Assembly (NCBI GenBank): GCA_948474755.1 | Contig: CAOLHI010001304.1 | Coordinates: 337,798-401,797, forward strand | Source: Ctenosaura bakeri | Taxonomy: Eukaryota > Chordata > Lepidosauria > Squamata > Iguanidae | DNA length: 64,000 nucleotides | Reading direction: 5' to 3' | In this document: positions 28,013 through 39,938 of the stretch, piece by piece | How positions within the stretch are numbered: the first letter of the stretch is position 1 | How the letters are laid out: each line of letters opens with the position of its first letter | Notes under the pieces: model-generated | What the model was told of the DNA's origin: nothing | What the model saw: only the letters and a program-made list of their open reading frames with translations | The model's database searches: none | Made by a program: the position numbers and the translations under genes

Positions 28013-28879
28013 TCTCTTGATTCTGGACTCAAAAGGGCAGAGATCACTCATATCTTCTTTTGAATTAAAAGTGTGGAACTTTCTTGTATGCTGTTATGTT
28101 TGGCATACTGACTTAATTTAACTTTGTTTCATTCAGCCAGAAACCTGACATCCTTTGGCAATTGCCAATCATGTCTGAACTGGGCAGCTGGGTGTTATTA
28201 TCAGTACTACGCAGCTCAGGCTACTGAAACGGAATTGCTTCTATCAACCACAACAGAAAAGATTAGCAGGATATATTAGTGAATCAAAGATCCAACCCTA
28301 TTTAGGTAAAGAAATGCCTTCCTATTCCACACTCTGACAGACCAGAATCTAAACAGAAACGGAACTCTGAGCCACAAGCTCATACATTCTAACACAGTTT
28401 GCCAAGCCACTACTGCAGAACACATGTGCTGGAAAATTTTCATAAACAAATTTCATAGAAGTTTTGACTTTGAGGTGTCAGTAACGGAAACAATCATTCT
28501 TGAATCTCTGATACATAATCCATTACCTAGTCTCTTGACATCATTGGGGAAAAATATACCATGCAACCTCCAAAGTGTCAGCTTGTTCTTTTGGAACAAC
28601 TTCCCAAGCACCGGGATACACAAATAAAACAGATGTAAGTATTTTGGGAGTGAGCACATGTGATGTCATGTTAGTTTCCCCTTCACTACCTGCCAAAATA
28701 CTCACCACATAGTGTTACACTGGGACACTGCAGAAATTTAGAACAGCAGACATTATTCATCCATGGATGCAGTCATCCAAGGACCATGGAAAGAGGAAAG
28801 GGTTCACTAAAACGGACTTCAATAAAGGCCTCCTCAAATGAGGCAGTAGCCCTGATGGCAGTCTTTTTCCAAAATGGTC
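28013..28879 (-). other. GRM8: No recognised feature
   Basis: Unique-looking intron sequence; short open frames only. Confidence 0.4.
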
Positions 28880-30240
28880 ACTAAGATACTGGGCATATTT
28901 TTGAATTCCATGGTATTTCACCTACTCACACTACCTATTCACCATATATTAACTTCCACCTTTGATATTAGCAACAATCCCACTGTTTTCAGGTTTCACA
29001 CAGCTCATTATCTGGTGTTTTTTAAATACACTACTTATTTATTTAGCCAACCTCTATGGCTAAATCTCTCTTGTCTATTAAATCTATCCTTGAGTTACAT
29101 ATACGCAAACCAATTAAGATCTCTGCCTTCTTTAAGCCTCTCACTTGAATTCTCACAGCTGTCTTGTTCAAAATACAACAAAATAAAATAACCATCTCTA
29201 ATTTTTAACCCATTCTTTCATGAGAAAAGCTTCCTGGGATGAGGTAGCTAATATTATTTCAAGAAAAAGTATCTGTTTATATTTATTATATCACACTCAT
29301 AGAAAAGCCTTTCTAATGCAATGATTCTTAAATTCAGCATATGCCTTAATATTATTATACCAAATATAATCATGCCTCCTGAATCTTAAATCATGACCTT
29401 CATATTCCAAGAGTTTTTAATCTCTAAGTAGTATCCATTCTTTCAAGCATCCCAAACCAAACAATTTTATTCTGGGTTTCCTTGCTTGCCAAACAAATCT
29501 GTAAATTTTTCCTGCCTTTGTACAAAGGATATTCAATATGTTATGATGGGGATAGTTTGGAAGTAAAATAAAAGCCTTGATAAAACATTTCCTTTTCTTA
29601 CTGCGATTCTCCCCCAGAAGAGATAAATTTAATTGTCCTCATTTTTCTAAGTCTCTTTTAATTTCTTCTCAGACTTTTTTCTATTGTGACACATTACACT
29701 GTGCCTTCCATATATGTGAGGGTTCTGTTCTGTTCCAGAAACTGTGTAAAGCAAAAAGCACAAACTGCATCCCATTGTACTCAGTGGACATAACATAAAC
29801 ACACCCATAATCAGGCAGGCAGGCATATAACCACTGCATACATTGATTGTAACGGGACACAACGCTTCGCACAACCTCACATTCATGAATGTGGAGGTTG
29901 CGGTAAGGGAAAGGCTACTATAAACTATTATTTTCATAATTGTAACTCCCAGATGTTTAATCTCCCATCTTTCCACTTTAAAGTTAGAAAGAGCAATTAG
30001 TTTATCCCCCCCCCAACAAAGTCATATTTTTCATTAACAGTTTTGTTTTCTCTCAGTTTACTTTAAATCTGGAGCATGTCCCAAACATCTTAATTTTTTT
30101 CCACAAGAGCTTTCATTGAGTCCAATGGATTTTTTGTCATCAGGATATACTGTTCTTTTTTACTCGCACTCCACAAATTGTATCATTTTGTCTAGTCACC
30201 AATGCCATTATCTAGTGTTTTCAATGTTTTTTAAAGTACA
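28880..30240 (-). mobile_element. L1-clade LINE fragment, antisense, reverse transcriptase to C-terminal region
   Basis: Minus-strand translation from 30240 gives decayed but ordered L1 ORF2 blocks: RQNDTICGVRVKKNSIS, a DD remnant of the catalytic box near 30140, and WEIKHLGVTIM (about 29950). After an interruption come GRIAVRKGNVLSRLLFYFQT then IPII (about 29535-29615), LFGKQGNPE (about 29480) and EGRDLNWFAYMWL-like sequence near 29110. Frames shift repeatedly and stops are frequent. A DNA-type insert of about 220 bp lies at 29697-29918. Both ends of the L1 fragment are truncated and approximate. Confidence 0.72.
29697..29918. mobile_element. Probable Tigger-like DNA element inside the antisense L1
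   Basis: Bounded by TA at 29695-29696 and 29919-29920. The ends (CACTGTGCCTTCCATATATG and the complement of GGTTGCGGTAAGGGAAAGGC) are only roughly inverted. It splits L1 coding blocks, and the interior (TGAGGGTTCTGTTCTGTTCC) has the look of pogo-type non-autonomous elements. Boundaries are tentative. Confidence 0.5.
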
Positions 30241-30670
30241 TTTTAATGTAAATATTTGTTCAAACTTAATAAAGTGCTGAGTGAAAGCATGAAACTAATA
30301 AAATATAATTTCATCTGCAAAACTGCTTGAATGGCGCTTCCAACAGTGAAATTACTCACGTTTTGGAAGCGCATGTCCCAAGTGGCCTTCTCTTGCATTT
30401 CAAGGAGGGTGGTTAATTTGCAACCAGCAGAGTTTATGACAATTTGTTTCCAAATGCAGTGCTCATTATATTTTGAAACCAGATCAGTTCTAATTTTTCA
30501 CAGTTTCAGTGATAACATTTGTAGACACTCATTATCAGACCCTGGAAAAGTCACATTTATAGCCAGAGAATCTGGAAGCTGTAGTCCAAAAAAGGGATGT
30601 TTGTAAACTGTGCTCAGCATAAGCTATACAATATCCACTGTACACTATTCATTCTAAGGGGCTGGATCTG

Positions 30671-30883
30671 TTTGTACTAACTACACAGTTACAGTGGTAT
30701 AATTCCACTTTAACTGCCATGGCAACATCCTACAGAATTCTGGGATTTGCAGCTTAGAAAGTGGTGTTTCAAATTCCTAGCCAGAAACCTCTAGTGCTCC
30801 ACTAAACTACAACCCTCATGATTGTAGCATGCTGCCCTGGCAGTGGAATCTAGCACTATAATTTTGTAACATGAAAGAGGCCC
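30671..30883. repeat. Palindromic MITE-like repeat, copy 3
   Basis: ATTCCACTTTAACTGCCATG, CAACATCCTACAGAATTCTG and GGGATTTGCAGCTTAG are answered by CATGATTGTAGCATGCTGCC, TGGCAGTGGAATCTAGCAC and TATAATTTTGTAAC. Same family as 1047-1266. Confidence 0.6.
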
Positions 30884-31857
30884 TGGTTTCTCCACATTTG
30901 TCCATTAATTCCAGTCGTTTCAGACTGCACTTTAAATGAAGAAGTGTATAACACCATCCTCAAGCCAGTGGCGAAGAAAACAAATACATCAACATATCAA
31001 CAAATGACCCAACATATCAACCACATCCAGACAGTAGCATCTGTGCTGCAGAGACAAGACGGCGGTACATTTCTTTTTTTAAATAAATCAGAATGATAAT
31101 TGTACTATGAAGTGTTTCATACTTTTTATGCTTGGAAGCCACCATTTGTTGTTTGATATCAAGCAAATTAAAACCAAATTTATCACCACATTGTGTTTTT
31201 TCATATAAAATAGATAGCAACCTCATCCACAGTTAGACCCACCAACACACTCAGCACACCCAACATGTTCAGTAAAAAGTTTAAAATCAGTAGAGTTGCA
31301 TGAAAATAAATATTACCTCTAGTTTGTTTTCTGTAATGGAAAAGATAAAATGACACAGGCCCTGATGTTCATCCACAACTGTCAAGTGAAAAAAGCTACA
31401 AACAGAGATGAGGGACTCAAAATTCTTACAAAACTGTCATCATGTAGAAATTTAGCACCAAATGATACAGTTTGTCAGCCAGCTTACAGATGGGCAAGAC
31501 ACAAACATTCAGAAAAGATACACAGTGGTTGCATATGATGCTGTATTGCTTATGTAACTCAGAGGAAACCCAGAGGGGAAACATGGACAATGGCTGTCCT
31601 CCTGTTGGTGATTTTTACCAACATTTATACTTTGCTAAATGGGGCACAGGGTGATGGCAAAGAAAGATGTCTCTGCCAGCATATAAAGCTGCCTTGCCAG
31701 CTCCCATCTCTGCCACCATGCCTCTGTCGTCTCCTACAACAGGATAGTTGCACCAACTAATAGGATCTTCACAAATGCATATGTTTTCAAATGTGCCTCT
31801 CTTGGTAAAAATACAGCTTATCTAAACAAATTAGGTTTTGACATATCGGCAAATGAA
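30884..31857 (-). other. GRM8: No recognised feature
   Basis: Intron sequence with a T-rich tract at 31072-31080; open frames are short and unrelated to anything I know. Confidence 0.4.
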
Positions 31858-32178
31858 ACACTATTTACTAGCGAGTGCCTTCTCAGTGACTGCTCCCACC
31901 CAGTGAAACTCCTTCCTGCAGGAGGCTAAGTGAGCCTTCTCCCTGCTTTCCTTTTAAAAGCAGGTGAAAGACCCTGTCATTTAAGCAGGCTTTTAAGGTG
32001 TAAGAAGGGAGAGCTTCTTACCGGGATGCTTTATTTATCTGTTTAAACTTTTGTTTTGAATTATTTTCTACTGTTTTGTTTGGTGATTTTGTTTTAAACT
32101 GTATGTTTTTTAATAGCCTGTCTTTGGGAGCCACCTTGGGTCCAACTCTGGGAAAAAGGCAACAAACAAACAAACAAA
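31858..32178 (+). mobile_element. L2-type LINE 3' end with AAAC tail
   Basis: Starts in the decayed coding end (GAGTGCCTTCTCAGTGACTG, CTCCCACCCAGTGAAACTCC, the WNSLP region of L2). It passes through a T-rich UTR and ends GGGAGCCACCTTGGGTCC followed by AAAC units to about 32178. Confidence 0.6.
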
Positions 32179-33202
32179 TATTCACAGATCAACTGATTCC
32201 TGCCATTCCTGATTTTAGTGCATGATTCATATTTTTGATGCTCCAAAGTGACAGCGAGAAGCAATCAGAAACAAAAGTGGACAGAACTCTGACACTTAAG
32301 CACTTCTTCATATGTAGAAGCTGTTAGGATACGAAGAGGATGCTTACTGATCAATCTTCCTCAGGTTTATCTTGCTCTCAGCATCTTGTTCCAAATTCTT
32401 ATGAATATCATGTTGCAAAGCATGAATATCATGGAACAAAATGTCATATGCTGCTCAGTGTGCACCATTTTATAAGCTCCACACTTCTCTTGTGTAATGA
32501 AGAGAAACTACAATGACATGTTCTCTGAGATGGTCACAGGAAACTTTCAAAAGACACCAATGACAACTTATTCCAAAAATAAAAGACTTTGGTGCACTGA
32601 TTGACAGACAGTATTATATATTGATTGTAGTTTTACCCTAAGCATTTCCCAAGAAGTCATTTCACAACTGTAGATATTAACAACAACAACAACAACAACA
32701 ACATTTCTGCAAAGAATGTAAATGCTGATGAACAGGTGCTTCTCTGCTCCAAGAAGTAGACCACAAAATGTTAAGTTTAGAACTGCCTCCTGTTGCTATA
32801 TAACCCAAAAGGATCTTATACAAGATACAAGGTACAAGGTAACTGTACAAGGTACAAGAAATGGATTTTTTTTCCTACCTAGAAGGATGAAAGCATGTGA
32901 CTCATTAAAAGTCCTTTTTCATTTCACAAGAGAGATACAAAGGAATGTAACTTGAAACAGAATTTGGAATGACATGTTAAAAAAAATGTTTAAAAAAAAA
33001 CAGAAGAAAAATGACCAGCTGTATGCCATGCAGTGCTACTCTCCAGGGTGTGTGCCTCTCCCATCAGGGGCTACATCCTTGTGCCAGTTCTGCCAAAAAC
33101 TTGCACCAAGAAACTTTCCACTGCCATCAAAAAATAAGGTTCCAGCAATTTAGTTGTGAAACACTAGGAAGTATACACACAGTTTCCTAGGAGAACTGCA
33201 TG
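32179..33202 (-). other. GRM8: Intron sequence with an AAC microsatellite
   Basis: The AAC tract runs 32679-32703. Short tandem GATACAAGGTACAAGG-type copies occur at 32819-32856. No transposon was recognised. Confidence 0.45.
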
Positions 33203-33369
33203 TTAATAGCCTGCTGGGAGTTCAATTCTACTAGAAAATCAAGGCACATGTTCCCCAGGAATCACATTTTCCAGCAAATTGCATTCCAACAACCCATTGG
33301 GAAGCCAGTTGTTCTGGGAACTGAGGCACATGCCCCTCAAACATCAGGTTTTCCAGTTGAAACATGCAG
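33203..33369. repeat. Diverged tandem duplication, about 84-bp unit
   Basis: Two head-to-tail units. The first has CTGCTGGGAGTTCAATTCTA, AAGGCACATGTTCCCCAGG and CATTTTCCAGCAAATTGCA. The second has CATTGGGAAGCCAGTTGTTC, GAGGCACATGCCCCTCAA and GGTTTTCCAGTTGAAACATG. Order and spacing agree, identity is moderate. Confidence 0.5.
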
Positions 33370-34877
33370 ATGCCTGTGCAGCTGGGACCCATGGGACCTG
33401 CCCAAACAGTTGAGGAGACCACATCTAAGCCTAGAGGATCATGGTTGCCCATTCCAGCTTTACAACAGAAAACAATTTGCTTCATGTTTAAAAAAAATAG
33501 ATTTGATGCACTGAAGGCTAATCAAGTTACACTGTGCAATGCAACAGACGTCTGAGGAGATGAGAATGAACCTAAGGACAGCTTGATCTGTCAGCAGAGT
33601 TTCTCTCTGCAAGAAAGCCTACTGATAAATGTTTAACAGTTGCTGTTTCTCAGCAAGGGAGCAGCACTCTAGTACTCCCATCACTTTAAATCCAGCTTCT
33701 TGCTTCTCTTAAAAACTCAACTACATTAAACTCTTGCACATTAAATAATCCACCATCTGTAAGCAACTTCTTTCTAAATATTTTAAATCCAGAGCAAGGT
33801 CCATCTACTGCAGTAAAAGATGAAGGAATGAAAGATCAAATGATTGCTATTTGTAGGAGAAGTGAAGAAAACAGGGTGGAAAGTTGAGTTTGTAAAAGGC
33901 TTTCAGACTCTTCCTTTCTAGTTTTAGTGCTCTCCCAATCGGCAGATCAAAAGGAGATCAGACAGCCTAAGGGATTTCTTAAACCATTAAAATTCCTTTT
34001 CTACTTATTGGGAGGACTCTTTTTTTTTAATTATTATTATGCCAGTTGCTTTGCTTAGTCTCAACTCTGAAAAGCCATTGAGTGGAATTCTAAAGTTTCA
34101 AACATATCTGACTTCATTGCCTTAGAGAAACTGGCCTTCCATTTAACCTCACCTTTCAACATTACATTTGCAAACCTATATATATATTATGAGAAGTTCA
34201 CTAGATATTGACATAATGGCATGAAATTTGGTATCATGGAGAGAAAGAATACTCAGAAACTTTCACATCTTTGGTGAGAAAGGATGCCCAACACGTTGAG
34301 ACACCCCATCAAAAATGTGTTGACCATCATGAAATTTTCTTGCATTTGGGGATTTTTGGAAGAAAGGCCATTCTCACAAAAAGCATTGGTCAGAATTCAG
34401 TATTATGCTTATGGATATGTAACCTGGAATTTCACATTCATAACTGATCCACATTTGTGATCCCTAAGTAGTCACAAACATGGTGCTATTGCCACTAATC
34501 CTACTTTACTGGGCATCAACTGCAGCAAGAGGAGGTTTGTTCTATTGGCAAACAGAGTAGGAGTGCATGATGTCTGTACAGAACACTATCTAGTTTATCT
34601 ATATATATATATAAAACATAACTATATAATGAACATTGTAACACATAGGTACCAATCTAATAGGTTTAAAAATAATTTTTAAACAAGTTCTGTGCTTCAA
34701 AATCCAATGTTGTTAGCAGTGGGCACTGCAACAGAAGTTAGGGTAAATGAAAATGCAGCTGGGAACACTATTTTTTGTGCAAAAATATTTTTTGCAAAAA
34801 AAAAGTATCAAAATATGAAATATGCACAAAAGCTCTCAAATATCTCTAAGATACAGAGGTTGTTTTTTTTCTCTTGC
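33370..34877 (-). other. GRM8: No recognised feature apart from microsatellites
   Basis: A T-rich/TTA tract lies at 34020-34040 and an AT tract at 34598-34613. The words at 34770-34840 (TTTTTTGTGCAAAAATA, TATGCACAAAAGC) resemble the TGCACAAAA islands. Confidence 0.4.
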
Positions 34878-35090
34878 GTTGTTGTTATTGTTGTTGTTGT
34901 TGTTTTGTGCCTTCAAGTTATTTCTGACTTATGGCAACCCTAAGGTGAACCTATCACAGGGTTTTCTGGGGCTGAGAGTGTGTGATGCACCCAAGATCAC
35001 CCAGTGAGTGTCCATGGCTGAGTGGTGAATCTAACCCTGGTCTCCAGGATCATAGTCCAACATTCAAACCACAACACCACAATATCCTTG
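34878..35090 (-). mobile_element. tRNA-derived SINE, antisense
   Basis: Plus strand reads from a GTT-rich tail through TGTGCCTTCAAGTTATTTCT, GACTTATGGCAACCCTAAGG and CCCAAGATCACCCAGTGAGT to CCCTGGTCTCCAGGATCATA. Read in reverse, the head is tRNA-like, with CCAGGGTTAGATTCACC where the RNA polymerase III B box should be. A common squamate SINE type; transcription would run leftward. Confidence 0.8.
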
Positions 35091-35211
35091 TCTAGCGCAA
35101 ACATTCAGTAAAATATTCTACATTTCCACTAGAATACCAGTGCAGTGCTGAATACCAGAACAAACATTGCACCTATTTCATAATTTTCCATTTAAAGTCT
35201 GTTTGTTTACT

Positions 35212-36260
35212 TAAATTGTATATCCTAACTCATCTTTCTGCACTAGGCCCCAAGGGTATTAATAATTAAATCTAAAGACAGCATAGAAGCAAATATGTAT
35301 TTTACAAAACAGAGTTTCTAAATAAAATAAAAAATAAAAGGGAGAACAGATAAAAATATCAGAAGAAATTAAAACTAATGAAAAGCTAACAGCAGAAAAG
35401 TAAGTCAAGGCCTATCTTAATAAGAAGGTATTTCAACCACAGCTTAGAAATGGGGGAACTAAATAAGGCTCCCAGAGAAAAGAGTTCCTACGGCTTCCTA
35501 AGAGCAGCCGCTGTATGGCTGTTCCTCATGTTCCCATTAAATGTGCTCAGATTTTGGCAGGACATAGAGAAAGCTCTCTCCTACGGGTCTTAAATTGTAG
35601 TGTCAGAAGCTGAATGCAGTTCCTCCTTGTGGTGAATCACTGAAATGCAGATGGCATCTTTTCTGTAAGAACTGAACACCATCCCACCCCCACTGGCAAC
35701 TGAATCTTCCTAGACATAAAGAAATGTAAGAAGGTTATTTTGTTCTAGTTGGACTTTATTTGAACAATACCATCTTCTTGAGCAATTCCAAGTTCCCGTA
35801 TTCTTGGCTAGTCTTTAGTCCTTCAGGCATCCTCCTTGATCCCACCTTCTGGTTTGTCTTTCAGTAAGATAGGAATTGTTCCTCAGTTCTTACTCTGGCC
35901 CATACTGTGGTTTCTGGTTCCTGGCCCTGGAAATTACCTCAAAGTTCTGCCCATGGCCCAGCCCTGATCACTGAGCAATCGTGTATTAGAGAGTGAAATT
36001 GTTCAGACAACCTGGTCTCAACAGCCTTGGACTTTACAGGTCATAGCCAGTGCTCCAATTGTGCTGCAAATGCACTGATTTCCCATGGAGTTGATTGAAG
36101 AGTGAGATGAAATGCCCAAGCAAAGCATCATGGACCACAAGAAATATCTAAATGTCTTTCATATCTATCCCTGCATACAGCGTGCTATAGTAGCCCAAAC
36201 AAAGTTAACTACAAGATGCATTATCATGCCAATTTTTTCAAACAGATGGGGTTGCCAAGT
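35212..36260 (-). mobile_element. L2-like LINE remnant, antisense, heavily decayed
   Basis: Near the left edge CTGCACTAGGCCCCAAGGG sits in the position of an inverted L2 tail, followed by an A-rich UTR. CTAAGAGCAGCCGCTGTATG and AGAGAAAGCTCTCTCCTACG match the order seen at 20215-20370. The right part (ATCTATCCCTGCATACAGCG, GTGCTATAGTAGCCCAAACA) fits a long squamate repeat that usually continues from this tail. The family call is tentative. Confidence 0.4.
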
Positions 36261-36497
36261 ATAATATTTGGTCTGGCCACATATTCCCTGTCAAAAGAAA
36301 AAGGGGAAATACAAAGCATGCTGCAATGCAAAATATGTTTTGACATGAAGATGCCAGAATGAACATTGCTCTGCATGTTCAAGAGATTACTCTACATTTC
36401 ATATTGAAAACCAAGCTCAGCTGCCACATCTTTTTTATAGGGATCATGAAACCCTTCAAACTATGTACTTCATTCATTTAGGGGGAGCAGTATGTTC

Positions 36498-36505
36498 AGT
36501 ATTAT
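36498..36505. repeat. Left 8-bp target-site duplication of the hAT element
   Basis: AGTATTAT, repeated exactly at 37309-37316. Confidence 0.85.
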
Positions 36506-37308
36506 AAGTGATGTATTTAAGTCGTTTACTCCAAGTCTCAAGTTAAGTCTCAAGTCTCTACAAGTCTCAAGGTGAGTCTCAAGTCCTTGCAAGATACTTT
36601 CAAGTCGAGTCTTGAATCAAATCTTAAGTCTAGGAATCAACTTTATACCCCAACCTGTGTTCCAAAATTTCTGGAGAAAGTCAAATGAAGTCAGTTTTAA
36701 CAATTTAAGTAAAGTCAGCCCCTTACTTTTGTGATTTTGCCATTTGCAGCTTTGGAAGTAAGGAATAGGTTCCTTCTTACTTCCCATTTGCAAAGCTGGA
36801 GGCTTCTTCAGAAGAGGGGAATAGGATCCTTCTTATTCTCCATTACTGAAGCTTCAAGAGCTTTAGAAGGAAGGATCTTTCTTCCTCAAGCCCATTGCCT
36901 AACACATTTTCTGTTCCACTCTGAGATACACATTTTGCACTCTGGGCACAAGTCTTGCCTTCTCGTTTTAGAAAAAGTTTTAGAAAGCTCCACTATTTGT
37001 AGCGGGGACAGGCTGCTGAGCAAACCTCAACACCACCTCAGGCCCATTGCCTCATCCATTTGCTGTTCCCTGAGAAATGTGTCCACACTTTGAGGTTGAG
37101 ATAGATTATCATGTGACCAGTAAGTTGTAAGGTTTTTGGATGAATGTGTTATTGAACCAAGTGCAGCAAGTCAGTCACTAAAAATATGCAAGTCTCAAGT
37201 TGAATCAATTCAGTGTGTAAATTTTGCCAAGTCAAGTCTGAGTCGAGTTACTGAAGTGACTTAAGTCTGACTTGAGTTCGAGTCAATAGACTCAAGTCTA
37301 CATCACTG
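36506..37308. mobile_element. Non-autonomous hAT element with AAGTCTCAAGTC internal repeats
   Basis: 803 bp bounded by AAGTGATGTA at the left and TACATCACTG at the right, the short CAGTGATGTA-type terminus expected of hAT transposons. Perfect 8-bp duplications (AGTATTAT at 36498-36505 and 37309-37316) confirm the ends and the superfamily. The subterminal regions at 36520-36625 and 37185-37300 are full of AAGTCTCAAGT, CAAGTCGAGTC and GACTTGAGTTCGAGTC words in both orientations. The centre (36720-37090) holds an open frame of 120 codons with no transposase signature, so the copy depends on a transposase elsewhere. Similar ACTC/AAGTC-rich ends are known in vertebrate hAT families. Confidence 0.9.
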
Positions 37309-37316
37309 AGTATTAT
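37309..37316. repeat. Right 8-bp target-site duplication of the hAT element
   Basis: AGTATTAT, exact copy of 36498-36505. Confidence 0.85.
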
Positions 37317-37744
37317 TATTCTAAGGTGCAATACTAGTATGATTTGTGAAGAAAATTTAACAGAGACAATCACCCTCATCAACAAAAACATGATTAAACA
37401 GCAATAGCTTCAGTAACTTTTTCATTTTTTCTGTCTCTCATTAATTAGTACTCCAAAAATATTTGGCTTTTAATTTGCAGCGATAATCATATTCTCTCCC
37501 TATACTCCTCCAGAAAACCAGAGAAAACAGTTGTAACAAAATGTCTGAGCACAGTTCAGCCCAGAGTGTTTCTATCCAAGCTGTGCCAGACTGTTCCCCT
37601 CCATGATTTCAAAGAGCTCAAGATGAGTTTGTGGTTAGCAAAAATGGGGCCTCGGAAGAAGAAGAGAAGGAAGACATGATTATACCAGCTTTACTTGTTT
37701 TATGTATTAATTACATTCACAACGTGTCTTTTCTCCAACCTACT

Positions 37745-37905
37745 TCTGGGTCTTTTTCCCCAGTCTTTATCCTCACAACCAGTTTGCCCTCAATGTAGAT
37801 CAGGTTGGGTATGTCTAATTAGCTCAAGATCACTAAGTCAGTTTCTCAGTTCAGTGGAGAACCTGGAACTCTTATATCCCATGCCACCACTCTATCCCAT
37901 AGCTG
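37745..37905 (-). mobile_element. tRNA-type/MIR-like SINE fragment, antisense
   Basis: TTTATCCTCACAACCAGTTT, TAGCTCAAGATCACTAAGTC, GGAGAACCTGGAACTCTTAT and CATGCCACCACTCTATCCC follow the order of a MIR-like SINE read in reverse: LINE-like tail at the left, tRNA head at the right. Confidence 0.5.
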
Positions 37906-38419
37906 GAGAAAGTGCATCTTCTGTGCTACATGGAGAATCCAACCCATTTTTGCCACCCTCAGCCTGCCAGGCATTCCCAATGCCCCCAACTCCCCATTAA
38001 ATATTTTCAGATGATTTTTCATCCAAAAAAGGCCTCAAAAGTGTCATGAACCATCAAAAGGAAGACACTTTCCTTTGTTTCCCTCCCACGATCCCCCAAA
38101 TAGACAAACTAAACAAAATAGAAACTGCTAGCATCATATTGGTGCAGCTTTCTTGGCAGGAGGACTTCACAGATCTAACCACTAAAGTCCAAGGGGCTAT
38201 TTACACCTTAACTTTTAATGGTTTGAACTTATGGTCAAATGCCATTGGAAAATCTACCTAGTTCACTAAACAACAGCATTATATCATCAAAAGAAATCTG
38301 ATATAAATTCCAGAGAAGCTAGTCTAAAATGAAAAGTGGTCCAGACAATCCTTGCCAGGTCTCTTTGCCTTTTATAAGCATACGATTAAGAAGACCATTT
38401 CCTGTTCCTCCTGACTTCT

Positions 38420-38603
38420 TCTGGCAGTCTTTCTTTTATTGGTTGACTCTCTTCATCCACTATACTTTAAATGTTTTAACAATATCTTTTTAGATTATTG
38501 TAAGCTGGCTTGGATCCCATTTGGGAGAAAGGTGGAATATGATATATTTAATATAATATAATATAATATAATATAATATAATATAATATAATATAATAAT
38601 GAA
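38420..38603 (+). mobile_element. L2-type LINE tail with ATAAT microsatellite
   Basis: TTATTGTAAGCTGGCTTGGA, TCCCATTTGGGAGAAAGGTG and GAATATGATATATTTAATAT form an L2 tail. It expands into about ten pentameric ATAAT units from 38550 to 38600. Confidence 0.65.
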
Positions 38604-39287
38604 TGCCAGGACACTGACATTAATTTGACCATTATAAAATCAATTAATCACATCCATTGTTAGTGATACATCATTTTAAAACAAAAGTGGCATGGTCAAA
38701 AATGAGTCCCTTAAATTATCCCTTCAGGAACAGATTAAAATAACATGAAATAATCATTCATACTCATACCATTAAAGATTCTGTCATTTCAAAAGAAGTC
38801 AAATAATAACTTTGTTCTTAAAATCATAACAAATTATTGGCAATAAATTTATTTTAAATGAATTCAGTTTTGAATAAAGGTGGTTGTTTTATGTGGACCT
38901 TGAAGCATCTCATTGACTTCAGACTCTGGGGACATATTTCCTGGCAGCTAAACCACATGAGCAGTTCATATGCCTTTTGAATTCATATATAAATAAGTAA
39001 TATACTCTCACCATGAATCAGAAATTAAATCTGTGGTAATTCTGCAATTTCTTGTGTAAGTGCAGTCATGTACATGCACAATATTACTGGATTTTGTTTT
39101 GTTTCTTCAAATGGTACCCAGAATTAGAGTCTGCTGAATAAGATCTGAGCAAATGAGAAGATTATCTTGGGAAAATATTTTACATATTCTTTAAGCTGAA
39201 ACTTGAGATCAGATCATCCCTACTGTGGAATTTCATTTTCTCTTTCCCATTTAGCTTTCTTTCATTGTTTTATATCCGTACACTTTC
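38604..39287 (-). other. GRM8: No recognised feature
   Basis: AT-rich unique-looking intron sequence ending directly at the GC-rich element at 39291. Confidence 0.4.
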
Positions 39288-39290
39288 AAT

Positions 39291-39935
39291 GGCCCTTTTC
39301 GCACGGGCCTTTGCTCGTGCGACAGCCCCGTGAGCCTCGCGGGAGTGGGAGCGTCGCTCCGCACGACACACTCCCACTTCCGCCTGGCTCACGGGGCTGA
39401 AGCGGCGCGAGCGCGGGTTTTTTGATTTTCGCGTCCAAGCGAAAATCACCCCGCGCTCACGCAACGCTCCCGGCGCCCACCCGCACTTATCTTTCGTGCG
39501 GAGCCTCCGGGAGCCGGCCGGGTCGCGCTTCCTTCCCTCTGCCCCTGCGGAAGGAAGGAGCGGGGTGGGGAGGTAGCGCGACAGACGCGACGCCCGCTTG
39601 CGCGCGCGCGTGCGGGGGGGATGCGACGCCGCCCGCTTCGCACACGCGGGGAGAGGAATCCGGCGCGCGCGGGGGGAATCCGGCCCGCGCGGGGGAGGAA
39701 TTCGGCGCGACGCCACCCGCTTCACGCACGCGCGCGGGGGGGAATCCAGCGCGAGGTCTCCCGCTTCGCACGGGGGGGAGGGCGGCTTGCGCGGCAAGCC
39801 TCCTTCGGTGCCGCTTCCCCACTGGTTCCTTCGCCTGCGGAAGGAAGGAGGGGGAAGCGGCAGCCTCCCGGAGGAGCCTTCTTGCGCTTGCCGGCCTCCC
39901 CCGCTTGCTCTAGAAGCCTCAGTGTGAAAAGGGCC
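39291..39935. mobile_element. GGCC-TIR DNA element, GC-rich 645-bp type
   Basis: Ends GGCCCTTTTCGCACGGGCC and GTGTGAAAAGGGCC; AAT on both sides (39288-39290 and 39936-39938) is a perfect 3-bp duplication. The first 250 bp and the last 110 bp match the copy at 63139-63945 closely (for example GACAGCCCCGTGAGCCTCGC and CTGCGGAAGGAAGGAG). The middle (39595-39780) is a different CG-rich degenerate tandem array with GCGCGCGGGGGGAATCCGGC-type units. CpG density is extreme for this intron. Long open frames on both strands follow from lack of A/T stops and repetition; none encodes a recognisable transposase. Confidence 0.88.
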
Positions 39936-39938
39936 AAT

